From an uncultured Psychroserpens sp. (lineage in GTDB: Bacteria > Bacteroidota > Bacteroidia > Flavobacteriales > Flavobacteriaceae), in assembly GCA_947489585.1 (NCBI GenBank), contig CANLEE010000001.1, positions 248,001-312,000 on the forward strand: DNA of 64,000 bases, given 5' to 3'. Of the stretch, positions 9,971 through 19,686 are shown piece after piece. Both the position numbers and the translations under genes were made by a program. How positions within the stretch are numbered: position 1 is the stretch's first letter; every line of letters starts with the position of its first letter. The notes below the pieces were generated by a model. The model was not told the origin of the DNA. It ran no database searches and worked only from the letters and a program-made list of their open reading frames with translations.

Positions 9971-10929
9971 TATTTAATAATTTTATTAAGAAACCGATTA
10001 GGTTTAATTATACGTTTATATATGAAAACCGGCAAAATTAAGCCTAACAAAAATAATATGATTAGAATTAGTAAAGAAAATTCAAAATTTAACTCTTTAA
10101 TTATCATAAGGTAACAAATACCGATGATTAGAGTATTCATTAAATATATATGATAAGAATGTTTACCAAGATTTGAGAGGTATTCAGTTATTTTAAAATT
10201 CGAAAGTTTTAATGATATATAATGTACTACAGGAATTGAAAAAAGACCATAAACTAATTTAGGAATTTCATAGCGGCCATAAAATGACATTAAAACAACA
10301 AAACAAATAATAGAAACCAAGCCAAAATTTCTTATAAACTTGTAATAAACATCTAAAAACCTAGTACTGATTATACCCAGTACTACAAATAATAGATAAA
10401 AACTAAACAAATCTAAATTAAATAAACCTGTAACATTTAGAAACTGAATAATCACAGCTATAGTGATTATGATAAAAACGTTCTTTGAGACCATTTTTTC
10501 CAATAAAGGGAATATCAAATAAAACTGGAAAAGCACATAGATATACCAAAGAAAACCAGCAGGTGCTTTTGAAGGGTAAACTAAAATATCTATAAAGTCT
10601 AGCTTTAATTTTTGTGAAGAATAATCACCTGAAACAAATTCAAAACCAAGAAATATTAAAGAGAACACAAGATATGCTGGTAAAAATTTAGAGGCTTTTT
10701 TTAAGATATATGATTTATATTCTTCAATAGAGTTCACTTTTTTATAAGTGTATGACATTAAAAACCCAGAAAAAAACATAAATAAGGGCATATGAAATTG
10801 ATATATCATTTCACGAGATTTGATGTACCAAAATGGAAGTGTTTCATCTAAAAACAGATGTCCATAGACAACTAATACGATAGAAATCCCTATCGCCACA
10901 TCAATATCAATCAATCTTTTTTTACTCAT
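9970..10929 (-). CDS. Acyltransferase 3 family membrane protein
   Basis: IDVAIGISIVLVVYGHL, FHMPLFMFFSGFL; about 10 TM. Confidence 0.85.
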   Translation of the reverse strand: MSKKRLIDIDVAIGISIVLVVYGHLFLDETLPFWYIKSREMIYQFHMPLFMFFSGFLMSYTYKKVNSIEEYKSYILKKASKFLPAYLVFSLIFLGFEFVSGDYSSQKLKLDFIDILVYPSKAPAGFLWYIYVLFQFYLIFPLLEKMVSKNVFIIITIAVIIQFLNVTGLFNLDLFSFYLLFVVLGIISTRFLDVYYKFIRNFGLVSIICFVVLMSFYGRYEIPKLVYGLFSIPVVHYISLKLSNFKITEYLSNLGKHSYHIYLMNTLIIGICYLMIIKELNFEFSLLILIILFLLGLILPVFIYKRIIKPNRFLNKIIK

Positions 10930-12152
10930 TACGATTTAAAAAAGTAATCATTCCTTGTTGTAAACAACCCTATAAACCCCCAAAGCAAAATATTATAATA
11001 GTAATAATATCCTGTATCCAATCCAATACAGTCAATAAGGTACATCCCAAATAACATAAAGCATAAAACCTTTGCATTTTTATTTGCTTTTAGAATGGTT
11101 TTGAAAATAGAAAATAAATAAATAATAAAGAAAAACAGGCCAATAATACCGCTAAGTAAAAGAATTCTAAAACTCTCATTATGAGTTGGCCTACCTATTC
11201 CATCTCCAAACCATTGAAAAAACACATGTTGTTCAGTCGTCCAAAACTGCCAGTAATCATCCCAAACATAACCCCTTCCCGCAAGGGTGTGTCGTGCATC
11301 TTTTATATCACCTGTTTGAAAGCCTACTTCTTTGCTAAATAATTGCTCGACATTAGAGGATATCACATCTCCATAAGCAATAAATAAAACACTAGCTATG
11401 AGAACAATAGAAACCAAAACCTTTAATTTTGATTTCGACAAAAATATAAAAAGAACAGTCCAAAAGCTAATTATAGCTATAGCTGCTTTACTGAATACTA
11501 AATACACCGAAAACAAGGAAATGAAACTTAATCCAATTAGTCCATATTTAATAATTTTCCTTTTCGGTTTAATTAAATAAAAATAGGCTATAATAGAGAA
11601 TAAACTAAATAGTCCATAAAAGCGTACTGGAAAAGCATCATGATAAAAACCAACATATCTAGTAAGACCTACGGTTTCTCGTTCTTGAAAAATAATACCT
11701 GTTTGAAATTGAAACATACTAACCGCTGCCGGAAAAACACCACCTAAAATTATAGCAATCAAAATTTTCTTTAATCTTTGAGGGCTATTTACGAGGTACG
11801 GTATAATATAAAAAGCCATATATACATTAAGCGCTAAAAGAATTAACTCAATGGTTTCAAAAGGCATTGCAGGTAACGCAAAGACAAGCCCTAGAGCCAT
11901 GGCAATAAGCAAAAAATAAGAGTTCTTTCTCCAAAAATTAGGAAACATTTTCTTCCTTCTTAGTATGGGAAAAAAAATAGCTGGTATAAGTAAACCACCA
12001 AATGATGTAAAAGATAAAGGCCCTATTCTATACTCCCAAAAGGCATCTAAAATAGATTTTGTGACTACAATTACCAACAACGCTGCAAACATTCCTTTTT
12101 GAACCCTTACGAGTAATATAATCAAAATGATAATTAATGGAAGTATAATCAT
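10929..12152 (-). CDS. O-antigen polymerase/ligase-like membrane protein (Wzy candidate)
   Basis: Polytopic protein; periplasmic-loop segment before GRPTHNESFRILLLSGIIGLFFF (Wzy_C-like). Confidence 0.8.
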   Translation of the reverse strand: MIILPLIIILIILLVRVQKGMFAALLVIVVTKSILDAFWEYRIGPLSFTSFGGLLIPAIFFPILRRKKMFPNFWRKNSYFLLIAMALGLVFALPAMPFETIELILLALNVYMAFYIIPYLVNSPQRLKKILIAIILGGVFPAAVSMFQFQTGIIFQERETVGLTRYVGFYHDAFPVRFYGLFSLFSIIAYFYLIKPKRKIIKYGLIGLSFISLFSVYLVFSKAAIAIISFWTVLFIFLSKSKLKVLVSIVLIASVLFIAYGDVISSNVEQLFSKEVGFQTGDIKDARHTLAGRGYVWDDYWQFWTTEQHVFFQWFGDGIGRPTHNESFRILLLSGIIGLFFFIIYLFSIFKTILKANKNAKVLCFMLFGMYLIDCIGLDTGYYYYYNILLWGFIGLFTTRNDYFFKS

Positions 12153-12607
12153 GATACGTCTTGGTGTACTTTAGGCAATGCTCTAAATGGAGGCTCCAAT
12201 TGTTTTAATATTTTAATTGGATTACCAGCTGCTACAGCGCCTTCAGGAATGTCTTTATTAACCACTGAGCCCGCTCCAATTATGGCATGATTACCTATAG
12301 TTACATTTCTCATCACCACTGTATTTACACCAATAAATACATGATCTCCAATAGTGACATAACCAGTTCCACTGTCTTCTGGGTTAAGCACATGAGCAGC
12401 GCCATCATGAGACAAAATATAACAACCGTGGGTAATTAAACAATGATCTCCTATTGTAATTTTACCACGTCTAACATCAATCTTAGCACCTAAGCTAATC
12501 ATCGTATTTTTACCAATTTTAGCGCCTGAAGCCCTTAGGAATTTCATTTGAAAAAAACGAAGCGTATTACCTAAGTAATGCACCATTTTTCTAATAATCG
12601 TTTTCAT
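12149..12607 (-). CDS. Left-handed beta-helix (hexapeptide) acyltransferase
   Basis: Hexapeptide repeats: IGDHVFIGVNTVVMRNVTIGNHAIIGAGSVVNKDIPEGAVAAGNP. Confidence 0.92.
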   Translation of the reverse strand: MKTIIRKMVHYLGNTLRFFQMKFLRASGAKIGKNTMISLGAKIDVRRGKITIGDHCLITHGCYILSHDGAAHVLNPEDSGTGYVTIGDHVFIGVNTVVMRNVTIGNHAIIGAGSVVNKDIPEGAVAAGNPIKILKQLEPPFRALPKVHQDVS

Positions 12608-13770
12608 GATGCGAGCGTATTAAAAATGATTGTTTTGAAATTATCAGCAATTTTTTGAATTGAAAAATTTGAAACCACATGCTGTCGATTATTAGCTCCT
12701 ATTTCTAATCGCTTATTCTCATCTTTCAAAAGACTTTGTAAGGCTACTTTTAATTGTTCTAACTCTCCTGGAACAAAAGAAAACCCATTCACCCCATTTT
12801 CAAAAACTTCTCTGTGTGCACCTACAGGTGTAAATGCAACAGGTTTCCCTATTGCCATCGCTTCCAATAATGATCTCGAGAATCCTTCAGAATAAGATGC
12901 TGTTAAGAATATATCTGTTGTTTGTAAATGCTTCATTTTATCTTCTCCACTAATAATCCCGAGGTTTACGTAATTATTTTTATAATTAGAATTCAGAATT
13001 CTATATTCAGCTTCAAAAGGATCTTCATATTCAATTTTTTCACCTGTATACTGATTATAAAACACGCCTCTTTCTCCTTTTCTAATATTTCCTGCAAAGT
13101 AAAATTTCGTATAAGGAAATTCTTGACAAAGGTCTGGAATTATTTTTAGAATATCGGTATAGCCTTTAGCTTTAGTCATATGCCCCATCACTAATATCTT
13201 TCCTTTTTCAACCTCAACATCATAACTATCAGAATACTGATCTATGTCCATAGCCTGATAAAGCACAGCCATTTTTGATGAATCGACAAAAGGCTCAAAC
13301 TGGTCTTTAAGGTATTTTGCTTGAACAATAGCACAATCCACTCGCTTTAAACTAAAACCAACTAACCGCTTAACAACACCGTTAAATTGTTGAAAGTTTA
13401 GCTTAAAATGACTACCTCTTAAATGAATAATGACTTTCGCTCCAAAAAGCTTACTTAACAATATCGTCCAGACATCTCTACCTATCCAACCAATTTGTGT
13501 TGGTGTTATAGGGTAATACACACATTTAAGTTTACTAGAAATTAGCAACCAAAGTAACTTAGAAAAGAAAAGAAAAAAATTAGTAAACATTGAAATATCT
13601 AATTTTCCCTTTTTCGTATTATCGCTTCTAAAATTGGTCTTCAAAAACTTTATTTCAAAAGCATCATTTAAAGTTTCAGATTCTAAAAACTGCTGCATAC
13701 TCAATTCTGGTCCTGAATAAGGTGGTGGCGTTGGGCCTATAAATAATATTTTAGCTTTTTTGTTACTCAT
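12604..13770 (-). CDS. Glycosyltransferase family 4 protein
   Basis: Nucleotide-sugar binding EGFSRSLLEAMAIGKPVAFTPVGAHREV; GT-B fold pattern. Confidence 0.9.
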   Translation of the reverse strand: MSNKKAKILFIGPTPPPYSGPELSMQQFLESETLNDAFEIKFLKTNFRSDNTKKGKLDISMFTNFFLFFSKLLWLLISSKLKCVYYPITPTQIGWIGRDVWTILLSKLFGAKVIIHLRGSHFKLNFQQFNGVVKRLVGFSLKRVDCAIVQAKYLKDQFEPFVDSSKMAVLYQAMDIDQYSDSYDVEVEKGKILVMGHMTKAKGYTDILKIIPDLCQEFPYTKFYFAGNIRKGERGVFYNQYTGEKIEYEDPFEAEYRILNSNYKNNYVNLGIISGEDKMKHLQTTDIFLTASYSEGFSRSLLEAMAIGKPVAFTPVGAHREVFENGVNGFSFVPGELEQLKVALQSLLKDENKRLEIGANNRQHVVSNFSIQKIADNFKTIIFNTLAS

Positions 13771-14860
13771 GCAATAGACTTGACTTTATTTGTTCTACCC
13801 ATTTTTCAACTGACAAATCTTCTCCTTTAGATTTTGCATTAAGACAAAAGGCATTCAATTTTTCTTTATCTTGTAATAAGTTTGAAAATTTGATGATATT
13901 TTCTTCAAAATCTCCATCAAGAATATAGCCATTCTCTCCATGTTTTATATAACTAATTTCAGGACCATGTTTATCTGCCTCTAGTGTAATATAAGCTCTT
14001 CCGTATGCAAAAGCGTGATTAATGGATAATCCCGAAAGACCTGGAATAAAAACAACACTATTACGTGACATTATTGGCGCTATAAGTACCTCATCAATAA
14101 TAGCTCCATGCCATATTATATTATTATTCTTAATAATAGCTTCTTCAACAATAGTTCTATCTGGACCATCACCAATGATTTCTAATTTTAGATCTGGTAA
14201 AGTTTGACTTAAAGCATCAAAATATTTTATTAAATCAGCTATTCGTTTCGATGAAATTAAACGCCCAATAAACAATATACTTGAAATCTTTGAAGGAGGA
14301 GATACAAACGAATAATGCTTTTTTACTTCTATAGTATCTATTGTATTATTTGCCCAATAGGCTTTTCTTGCATCAATCATTTTCCTTTCAATGGCTAATT
14401 CACAACTTTCTTGTGTATAAAAAATTATACGATCTAATTTTTTAAAATAAAACTTAGTGAGCCATTTATTGATATTCGTCATATGGCTATTTCCAGATTT
14501 TAAGGACAAATGGTTATATGAAAAAATCTGAAGCTTTGAATTAAAGAAAAACCTATAAAGTAATACTATTAAAAGCAAAAAGAAATTTTTCTTCTCTACC
14601 GCTAGATAAATAAAATCTTTTCCTTTTAAATTATTTACAATCAATTTTACGACCTGAAATGATCGCCCAAAAGACTCTTTATGCTTATTCGCATAAATAA
14701 CCTCTGATTTAGAAACAACATTTTCACTTTTAAAACCTAGTTTATCATTTCGTTTTCCTGCAATAACTAAAATATCAAAAAAAGAATTAAGCAAATTCAA
14801 TCTTTGAATATTGTAAAAATTATAATTTGGAAGAATCCAGAGAATTTGCTTTTTTTCCAT
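13763..14860 (-). CDS. Glycosyltransferase (GT-B, GT4/1-like)
   Basis: ILFIGRLISSKRIADLIKYF, LEIIGDGPDRTIVEEAI. Confidence 0.87.
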   Translation of the reverse strand: MEKKQILWILPNYNFYNIQRLNLLNSFFDILVIAGKRNDKLGFKSENVVSKSEVIYANKHKESFGRSFQVVKLIVNNLKGKDFIYLAVEKKNFFLLLIVLLYRFFFNSKLQIFSYNHLSLKSGNSHMTNINKWLTKFYFKKLDRIIFYTQESCELAIERKMIDARKAYWANNTIDTIEVKKHYSFVSPPSKISSILFIGRLISSKRIADLIKYFDALSQTLPDLKLEIIGDGPDRTIVEEAIIKNNNIIWHGAIIDEVLIAPIMSRNSVVFIPGLSGLSINHAFAYGRAYITLEADKHGPEISYIKHGENGYILDGDFEENIIKFSNLLQDKEKLNAFCLNAKSKGEDLSVEKWVEQIKSSLLHE

Positions 14861-14861
14861 T

Positions 14862-16526
14862 TTAGAAAAACTTTGAAACTTTTTTAAACCCGTCTATAAC
14901 TGTTGCATTATCATTAAAGTTAATTGTATGAATGCCTGTAAGTTTTTTATCCCAATCAGGTTTTAAATTATCAACCAGACATTCTTGGTAATCTGTTTTT
15001 GACAAAACCAATATTTCATTAATATTAATAGATGCGCCATAAACACCAGTACAGTTTTGTGATGGTCTAAATATGTTTCCTTCTGACATAAAAATATTAC
15101 CTGCAGGTCTTGCTACTTTAGCATCTGAAATCACAGGATTCATTTTATGAGGTAACCATTCTCCTGAAATAGGGTTTGTGGCATAGTATATAAATAATTC
15201 ATCATGTTTTGTACTTTTTTTAGTTTCATCTATTGATGTAAATAGCCACCACAAATCATTATGGTAAAATAATGTGGTATCAACAGCTACTATATTTTCG
15301 AAAAGATTCTTTTGAAAAGACCATTTATATGGAAAATCATCACACTTGTAGAGCTCAATTGTATGATTAGATGCCGTTTCTGGAATCATGTAGTACTCAT
15401 TATCATATTCAAATATAAAAGGATAAGAAAAATGATAATCATTATCAATAATTTTAGTCACCTTCTGTGTATTATTTTCTTGGATTTCAACAACAGAAAT
15501 ATGTCCTTTATTAATAGACCAGGTGTATTCTTCGACAAATATATAATCTTTATTATTCTTGCGAACCAAAAAAGGGTCTGCCCAAAACACAGACTTACTT
15601 GTAGGTATTGTTTTCATTCTTCTAAAAGACGTTTCTGGTGTGTTTTTACCTTTCTTATAGAATAAGGACCATTGATCTTTATAGAATGTTACATCTATAA
15701 TTTGACCAATCACAATTTTTAAATATTTGAATAAAACAATGAATGCTTCCCAATTTCTTGGTGCTTTGTATAGTTTTTGAGTGTAAAAATCATGACTTGG
15801 ATTTAACGCTTTTTTATTTTCATAGAAAGTTTCTGCTCCTTCTTCATATAATTCTTTTAATAACCTTGGAATTATTTTAGTTGCTCTCCAATAAATCCTG
15901 TTTTTATTTTCTCTTACATTATACTTGTAAGTTGCTACCCAAGTTCTATACAACACAAAACCGCCGTCTAAATCATCAGATAGTTTTTGCATAATGCAGC
16001 CTGTTTCTTTCCAACCTTCAATAACCTCCCAAAAACCTGGAGGTCCTCCTCTATTCACTTTATTATCTCCATGATGAAATGACCAAACACCGTGTTTTGA
16101 TGCGCTATTCAAGATTTCCCCTTTTAGAATACGGAACCCAAACCTTATAATGATATCTAAATCATAAGCTTTAATCTTTTCTATATCATCTTCAATAATG
16201 ATATCTCTAAATTTAGTTGTTTGAGGAACAACCTTAATTACAGGTATTTCAGAACTATTGTAGTCTTTTTTTATAAATGCACTGACATGTTTTTTTGTCA
16301 ATTTTTTTGATAAGAAAACATCAAGGTTTTCAATTAATTTATAAACTACATTACTTCTGTATTTCCAAAACTTTTCAGACTTACTTAACGGATTTGGTTC
16401 TTCGCGCTTAATAAACAAAACAACCTCTGCATAGGAAGACGCATTTATTTCTTTTATAATGTCATCTTTCCATACTTCTAATTGCAATGAATTGACGAGT
16501 ATTCCTACCTTAATTTTTCTATCCAT
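14862..16526 (-). CDS. Formyltransferase-like domain fused to C-terminal beta-propeller-like (GIPC-transferase-1 N-like) domain
   Basis: N-terminal WSFHHGDNKVNRGGPPGFWEVIEGW...LDGGFVLYRTW; C-terminal FWADPFLVRKNNKDYIFVEEY...YMIPETASNHTIELY repeats. Confidence 0.75.
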   Translation of the reverse strand: MDRKIKVGILVNSLQLEVWKDDIIKEINASSYAEVVLFIKREEPNPLSKSEKFWKYRSNVVYKLIENLDVFLSKKLTKKHVSAFIKKDYNSSEIPVIKVVPQTTKFRDIIIEDDIEKIKAYDLDIIIRFGFRILKGEILNSASKHGVWSFHHGDNKVNRGGPPGFWEVIEGWKETGCIMQKLSDDLDGGFVLYRTWVATYKYNVRENKNRIYWRATKIIPRLLKELYEEGAETFYENKKALNPSHDFYTQKLYKAPRNWEAFIVLFKYLKIVIGQIIDVTFYKDQWSLFYKKGKNTPETSFRRMKTIPTSKSVFWADPFLVRKNNKDYIFVEEYTWSINKGHISVVEIQENNTQKVTKIIDNDYHFSYPFIFEYDNEYYMIPETASNHTIELYKCDDFPYKWSFQKNLFENIVAVDTTLFYHNDLWWLFTSIDETKKSTKHDELFIYYATNPISGEWLPHKMNPVISDAKVARPAGNIFMSEGNIFRPSQNCTGVYGASININEILVLSKTDYQECLVDNLKPDWDKKLTGIHTINFNDNATVIDGFKKVSKFF

Positions 16527-16661
16527 TATTAATTATAATTCATTTGTAAAACTACTAGTTTCAGTTGTCAATTTAGCAAAGTAAATCTATTGCTATTTGG
16601 AATTATCAAATCAATTTTTTCCTGTTTGCGACTTAAATAATATTACTTTCTTTTTAAAAAC

Positions 16662-18560
16662 TTAAAACCACTTTTTATACCAATTTATTAAGAAATAAAT
16701 AGTCCAAATTGTATTCGTATATTGTTCATTACCTTCCTTTAATAGTTTTAGTTGTGCATTAACCGTTTCAAGATTAAATAAATTTGTGTCTTTATTAAAT
16801 TGTCCAATCTCATCTTTAACACCATTGTAAATAGTTTCATTTGCCCATTCTTTAATAGGTAAACAAAACCCCATCTTTTTTCGATATAGAATTTCATTAG
16901 GTAAAATTCGTTCTAGTGATTTCTTAAGAATATATTTATTAACACCATTCTTTATCTTATATTCTCCAGGAATAGATAACGCTAGTTGTACCATTTCATG
17001 ATTCAAAAACGGACTACGGGCTTCTATTGAATTTGCCATACCTAATCGATCTGCTCTAAATAAAAACCGCTCAGTCACGGCCTGTCTATAACCCGAATAG
17101 CATAACCAATTAATATAATCAAACTCATGACCATCTAAAAAATTATGATAATCGTGTTTTAATTGCGTTACATAATTATAAGACGAATGCCCATTTACAC
17201 TTTCTTTAAACGATTCTGAAATTAAATTACTCTTCACACTTTCTTTCATACCGCCAGCACCTGGCCAATAAAAATCTTGGTTATTTGCTAGTCTGTGAGC
17301 CATCTCTGCTAATGGTTTACCTGGATGCACCTTATCTAAAACTTGTTTAGATATTTGTTTTAAAAAGTTTGGCGCTTTATTAGCTACTTTATAGTATTGG
17401 TATGTTTTAACGTAGCGCTCATAATTACTATAGCCACTAAATAATTCATCAGGGCCATCGCCATTTAAAACGACCTTAATACCTTCTTGTTTAGCAAGTT
17501 GAGAAATGAAATAAATCGGGATAGCTGTCGTATCTGCTTGAGGTTCATCATAAATATCTGTAATCTTAGGAATAAAATCTAAAAGATCATTAGGTGTAAC
17601 TGTTTTTATAAAGTGATTCGTGTCATAACGCTTTGCTATTTTTTCGGCATATTTTAATTCATTATAATCTGGTTGATTTTCAAAACCAATTGTAAATGTT
17701 TTAATTTCATTTGGTGTATTATCTCTCATTAATGCAACAATAGCAGAAGAATCAACACCGCCACTCAAAAAAGCGCCTACAGGAACATCTGATATCATTC
17801 TCAATCTAACAGATTCTTCCAATTTATGATATACCATATCTTCTAATTCTTTTTCTGATGAGAATTGAAGTTTTTTATGTTTCAAATCATTGAAGGACTC
17901 ATAAGCTTTAATACCATCTTTAGTAACGATCATATAATGACCAGGTTTAAACTTAGAAATACCTTTAAACATGGTATGTGGTGTAGCAACGGTATTGAAT
18001 GTTAAGAAATCATAAAGCACCTTTTCATCTATTTCTTTTTTTATCCATGGTAGTTTAAAAAGTGCCTTCAGTTCTGACGAAAATGAAAAATTGCCATTCA
18101 TTTCAGTGAAATAAAGAGGTTTCTTTCCCGAGCGATCTCTAGCTAAAATAAGTTGCTCTTTTGAAGCATCCCATAGAGCAAAGGCAAACATTCCATTTAA
18201 ATGTTGCAACATATCAAGGCCTATCTTGCGATAGAGTTTCAAAATTGTTTCGGTATCAGAATGAGAATCAAACACCTCTCCTTTTAAAAACTCATCATTG
18301 AGCAACTGATAATTAAAGACTTCTCCATTATATACAATAGTATTTTTCACAGAAGCATCATGCATAGGTTGGTGGCCTGCATTTGATAAATCCAAAATGC
18401 TTAGTCGTGTTTGACCAAGTCCTAAGTTATTAGAATCATCTACCCAAACACCTTTATCATCTGGACCTCGATGTGCTAACTCTACATTCATTGCAGATAC
18501 AGCATCTTTTAAATGTATATTACCTGAGGATAATTGAAATATTCCGTTAATACCGCACAT
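16662..18560 (-). CDS. asnB: Glutamine-hydrolysing asparagine synthase-type amidotransferase
   Basis: MCGINGIF (Cys2 class II GATase), GAFLSGGVDSSAIVALM PP-loop, VVLNGDGPDELFSGY. Confidence 0.93.
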   Translation of the reverse strand: MCGINGIFQLSSGNIHLKDAVSAMNVELAHRGPDDKGVWVDDSNNLGLGQTRLSILDLSNAGHQPMHDASVKNTIVYNGEVFNYQLLNDEFLKGEVFDSHSDTETILKLYRKIGLDMLQHLNGMFAFALWDASKEQLILARDRSGKKPLYFTEMNGNFSFSSELKALFKLPWIKKEIDEKVLYDFLTFNTVATPHTMFKGISKFKPGHYMIVTKDGIKAYESFNDLKHKKLQFSSEKELEDMVYHKLEESVRLRMISDVPVGAFLSGGVDSSAIVALMRDNTPNEIKTFTIGFENQPDYNELKYAEKIAKRYDTNHFIKTVTPNDLLDFIPKITDIYDEPQADTTAIPIYFISQLAKQEGIKVVLNGDGPDELFSGYSNYERYVKTYQYYKVANKAPNFLKQISKQVLDKVHPGKPLAEMAHRLANNQDFYWPGAGGMKESVKSNLISESFKESVNGHSSYNYVTQLKHDYHNFLDGHEFDYINWLCYSGYRQAVTERFLFRADRLGMANSIEARSPFLNHEMVQLALSIPGEYKIKNGVNKYILKKSLERILPNEILYRKKMGFCLPIKEWANETIYNGVKDEIGQFNKDTNLFNLETVNAQLKLLKEGNEQYTNTIWTIYFLINWYKKWF

Positions 18561-18566
18561 TCTTTC

Positions 18567-19664
18567 CTAATCTTTATTATTTATTAATTCAGTATATATT
18601 TCTCTATAGCTATTCTCCATACTTTCAATACTGAAATTTGATTTTGCGTAATCTCTTCTTTTTTGTGCTTTATCCTTAATTGTATCCTTGTTTTGGTAAT
18701 AAAAGAGTAATCTTTCTGATAATTCCTCAACAGTACCTACTATGTTTTCTGGTTCTATAGGCTCTAACACTTCTTTAAACCCACCTGAATCTCTAAAAGC
18801 AACTACAGGCTTTCCAAATAGATAAGATTCAATAGCTATATTTCCAGTTCCTTCATCATCACTTGGGTGTACAACAATATCAAACTTTTGATAAAATTGA
18901 GCCATTTCCGATTGATAACCTGGTAATTTCACCAAAGACTGAATATTATTTTTTTCAATCTGATGTTTGATACTCTCCATGGAAGGTCCATCTCCAACCA
19001 ATAGAAGCTCACCCTTTCCACCTTTATTTAAGAACATTTTAAATCCATCTATTAATCGGTCTACTCTTTTGCGTGGAATAAACCTTGATACTAGACCTAT
19101 GATAAATGTGCTATTTAATGAATTATCTTCAAAACTGTATTGATGTTTATCTATAGTAGAACCATTTGAAACTATTCTAATATCTATTCCTTTGAGCCCA
19201 TAATGCTGTCTTGACATATTAGACAAATGTTGAGATTTAGTTACTAATGCATCAACACTATGTAAAAATTTATTTTTTAAAGTTTCCCTTAAATAATACT
19301 TCAAAACGTTTTCCTTTCTGACTCCTTTAGAAAGGCCACATATTGTATATACTTTTACTGCATCACTTTTATAAGCTGCATATGCTCTTATTGGTGAAAA
19401 GTTATATTGATGCACTATATCAAAACCATTAAACACAGATTTTAAGTGATGAAATGTTTTTTTATTGACATCAAAGCCTCCTTTAATTTTTGAAAGAATA
19501 AGTGGTATTTTATTATCAATTAAATACTGATAATACTCCCCCTCGAAACGATCAACCATAATATGAACATCAATACCTTTCTTGGATTGCTGAATAGCTA
19601 ATTCTATAGTTGTACGCTCTAAACCACCTACACTTGGACTATTTATACAATGTAAAATCTTCAT
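18567..19664 (-). CDS. Glycosyltransferase family 4 protein
   Basis: NSPSVGGLERTTIELA, GLVSRFIPRKRVDRLIDGF, LLVGDGPSMESI. Confidence 0.92.
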   Translation of the reverse strand: MKILHCINSPSVGGLERTTIELAIQQSKKGIDVHIMVDRFEGEYYQYLIDNKIPLILSKIKGGFDVNKKTFHHLKSVFNGFDIVHQYNFSPIRAYAAYKSDAVKVYTICGLSKGVRKENVLKYYLRETLKNKFLHSVDALVTKSQHLSNMSRQHYGLKGIDIRIVSNGSTIDKHQYSFEDNSLNSTFIIGLVSRFIPRKRVDRLIDGFKMFLNKGGKGELLLVGDGPSMESIKHQIEKNNIQSLVKLPGYQSEMAQFYQKFDIVVHPSDDEGTGNIAIESYLFGKPVVAFRDSGGFKEVLEPIEPENIVGTVEELSERLLFYYQNKDTIKDKAQKRRDYAKSNFSIESMENSYREIYTELINNKD

Positions 19665-19686
19665 AAAGGTTTAATAGTTATAGTAT

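Noticed and set aside
16662-18560. AsnB-like protein as a lasso-peptide cyclase partner for the 53-aa peptide cassette
   Set aside because: It is on the opposite strand, ~12 kb away, within the EPS cluster, and has an intact MCGI glutaminase domain. There is no evidence linking it to the peptide.
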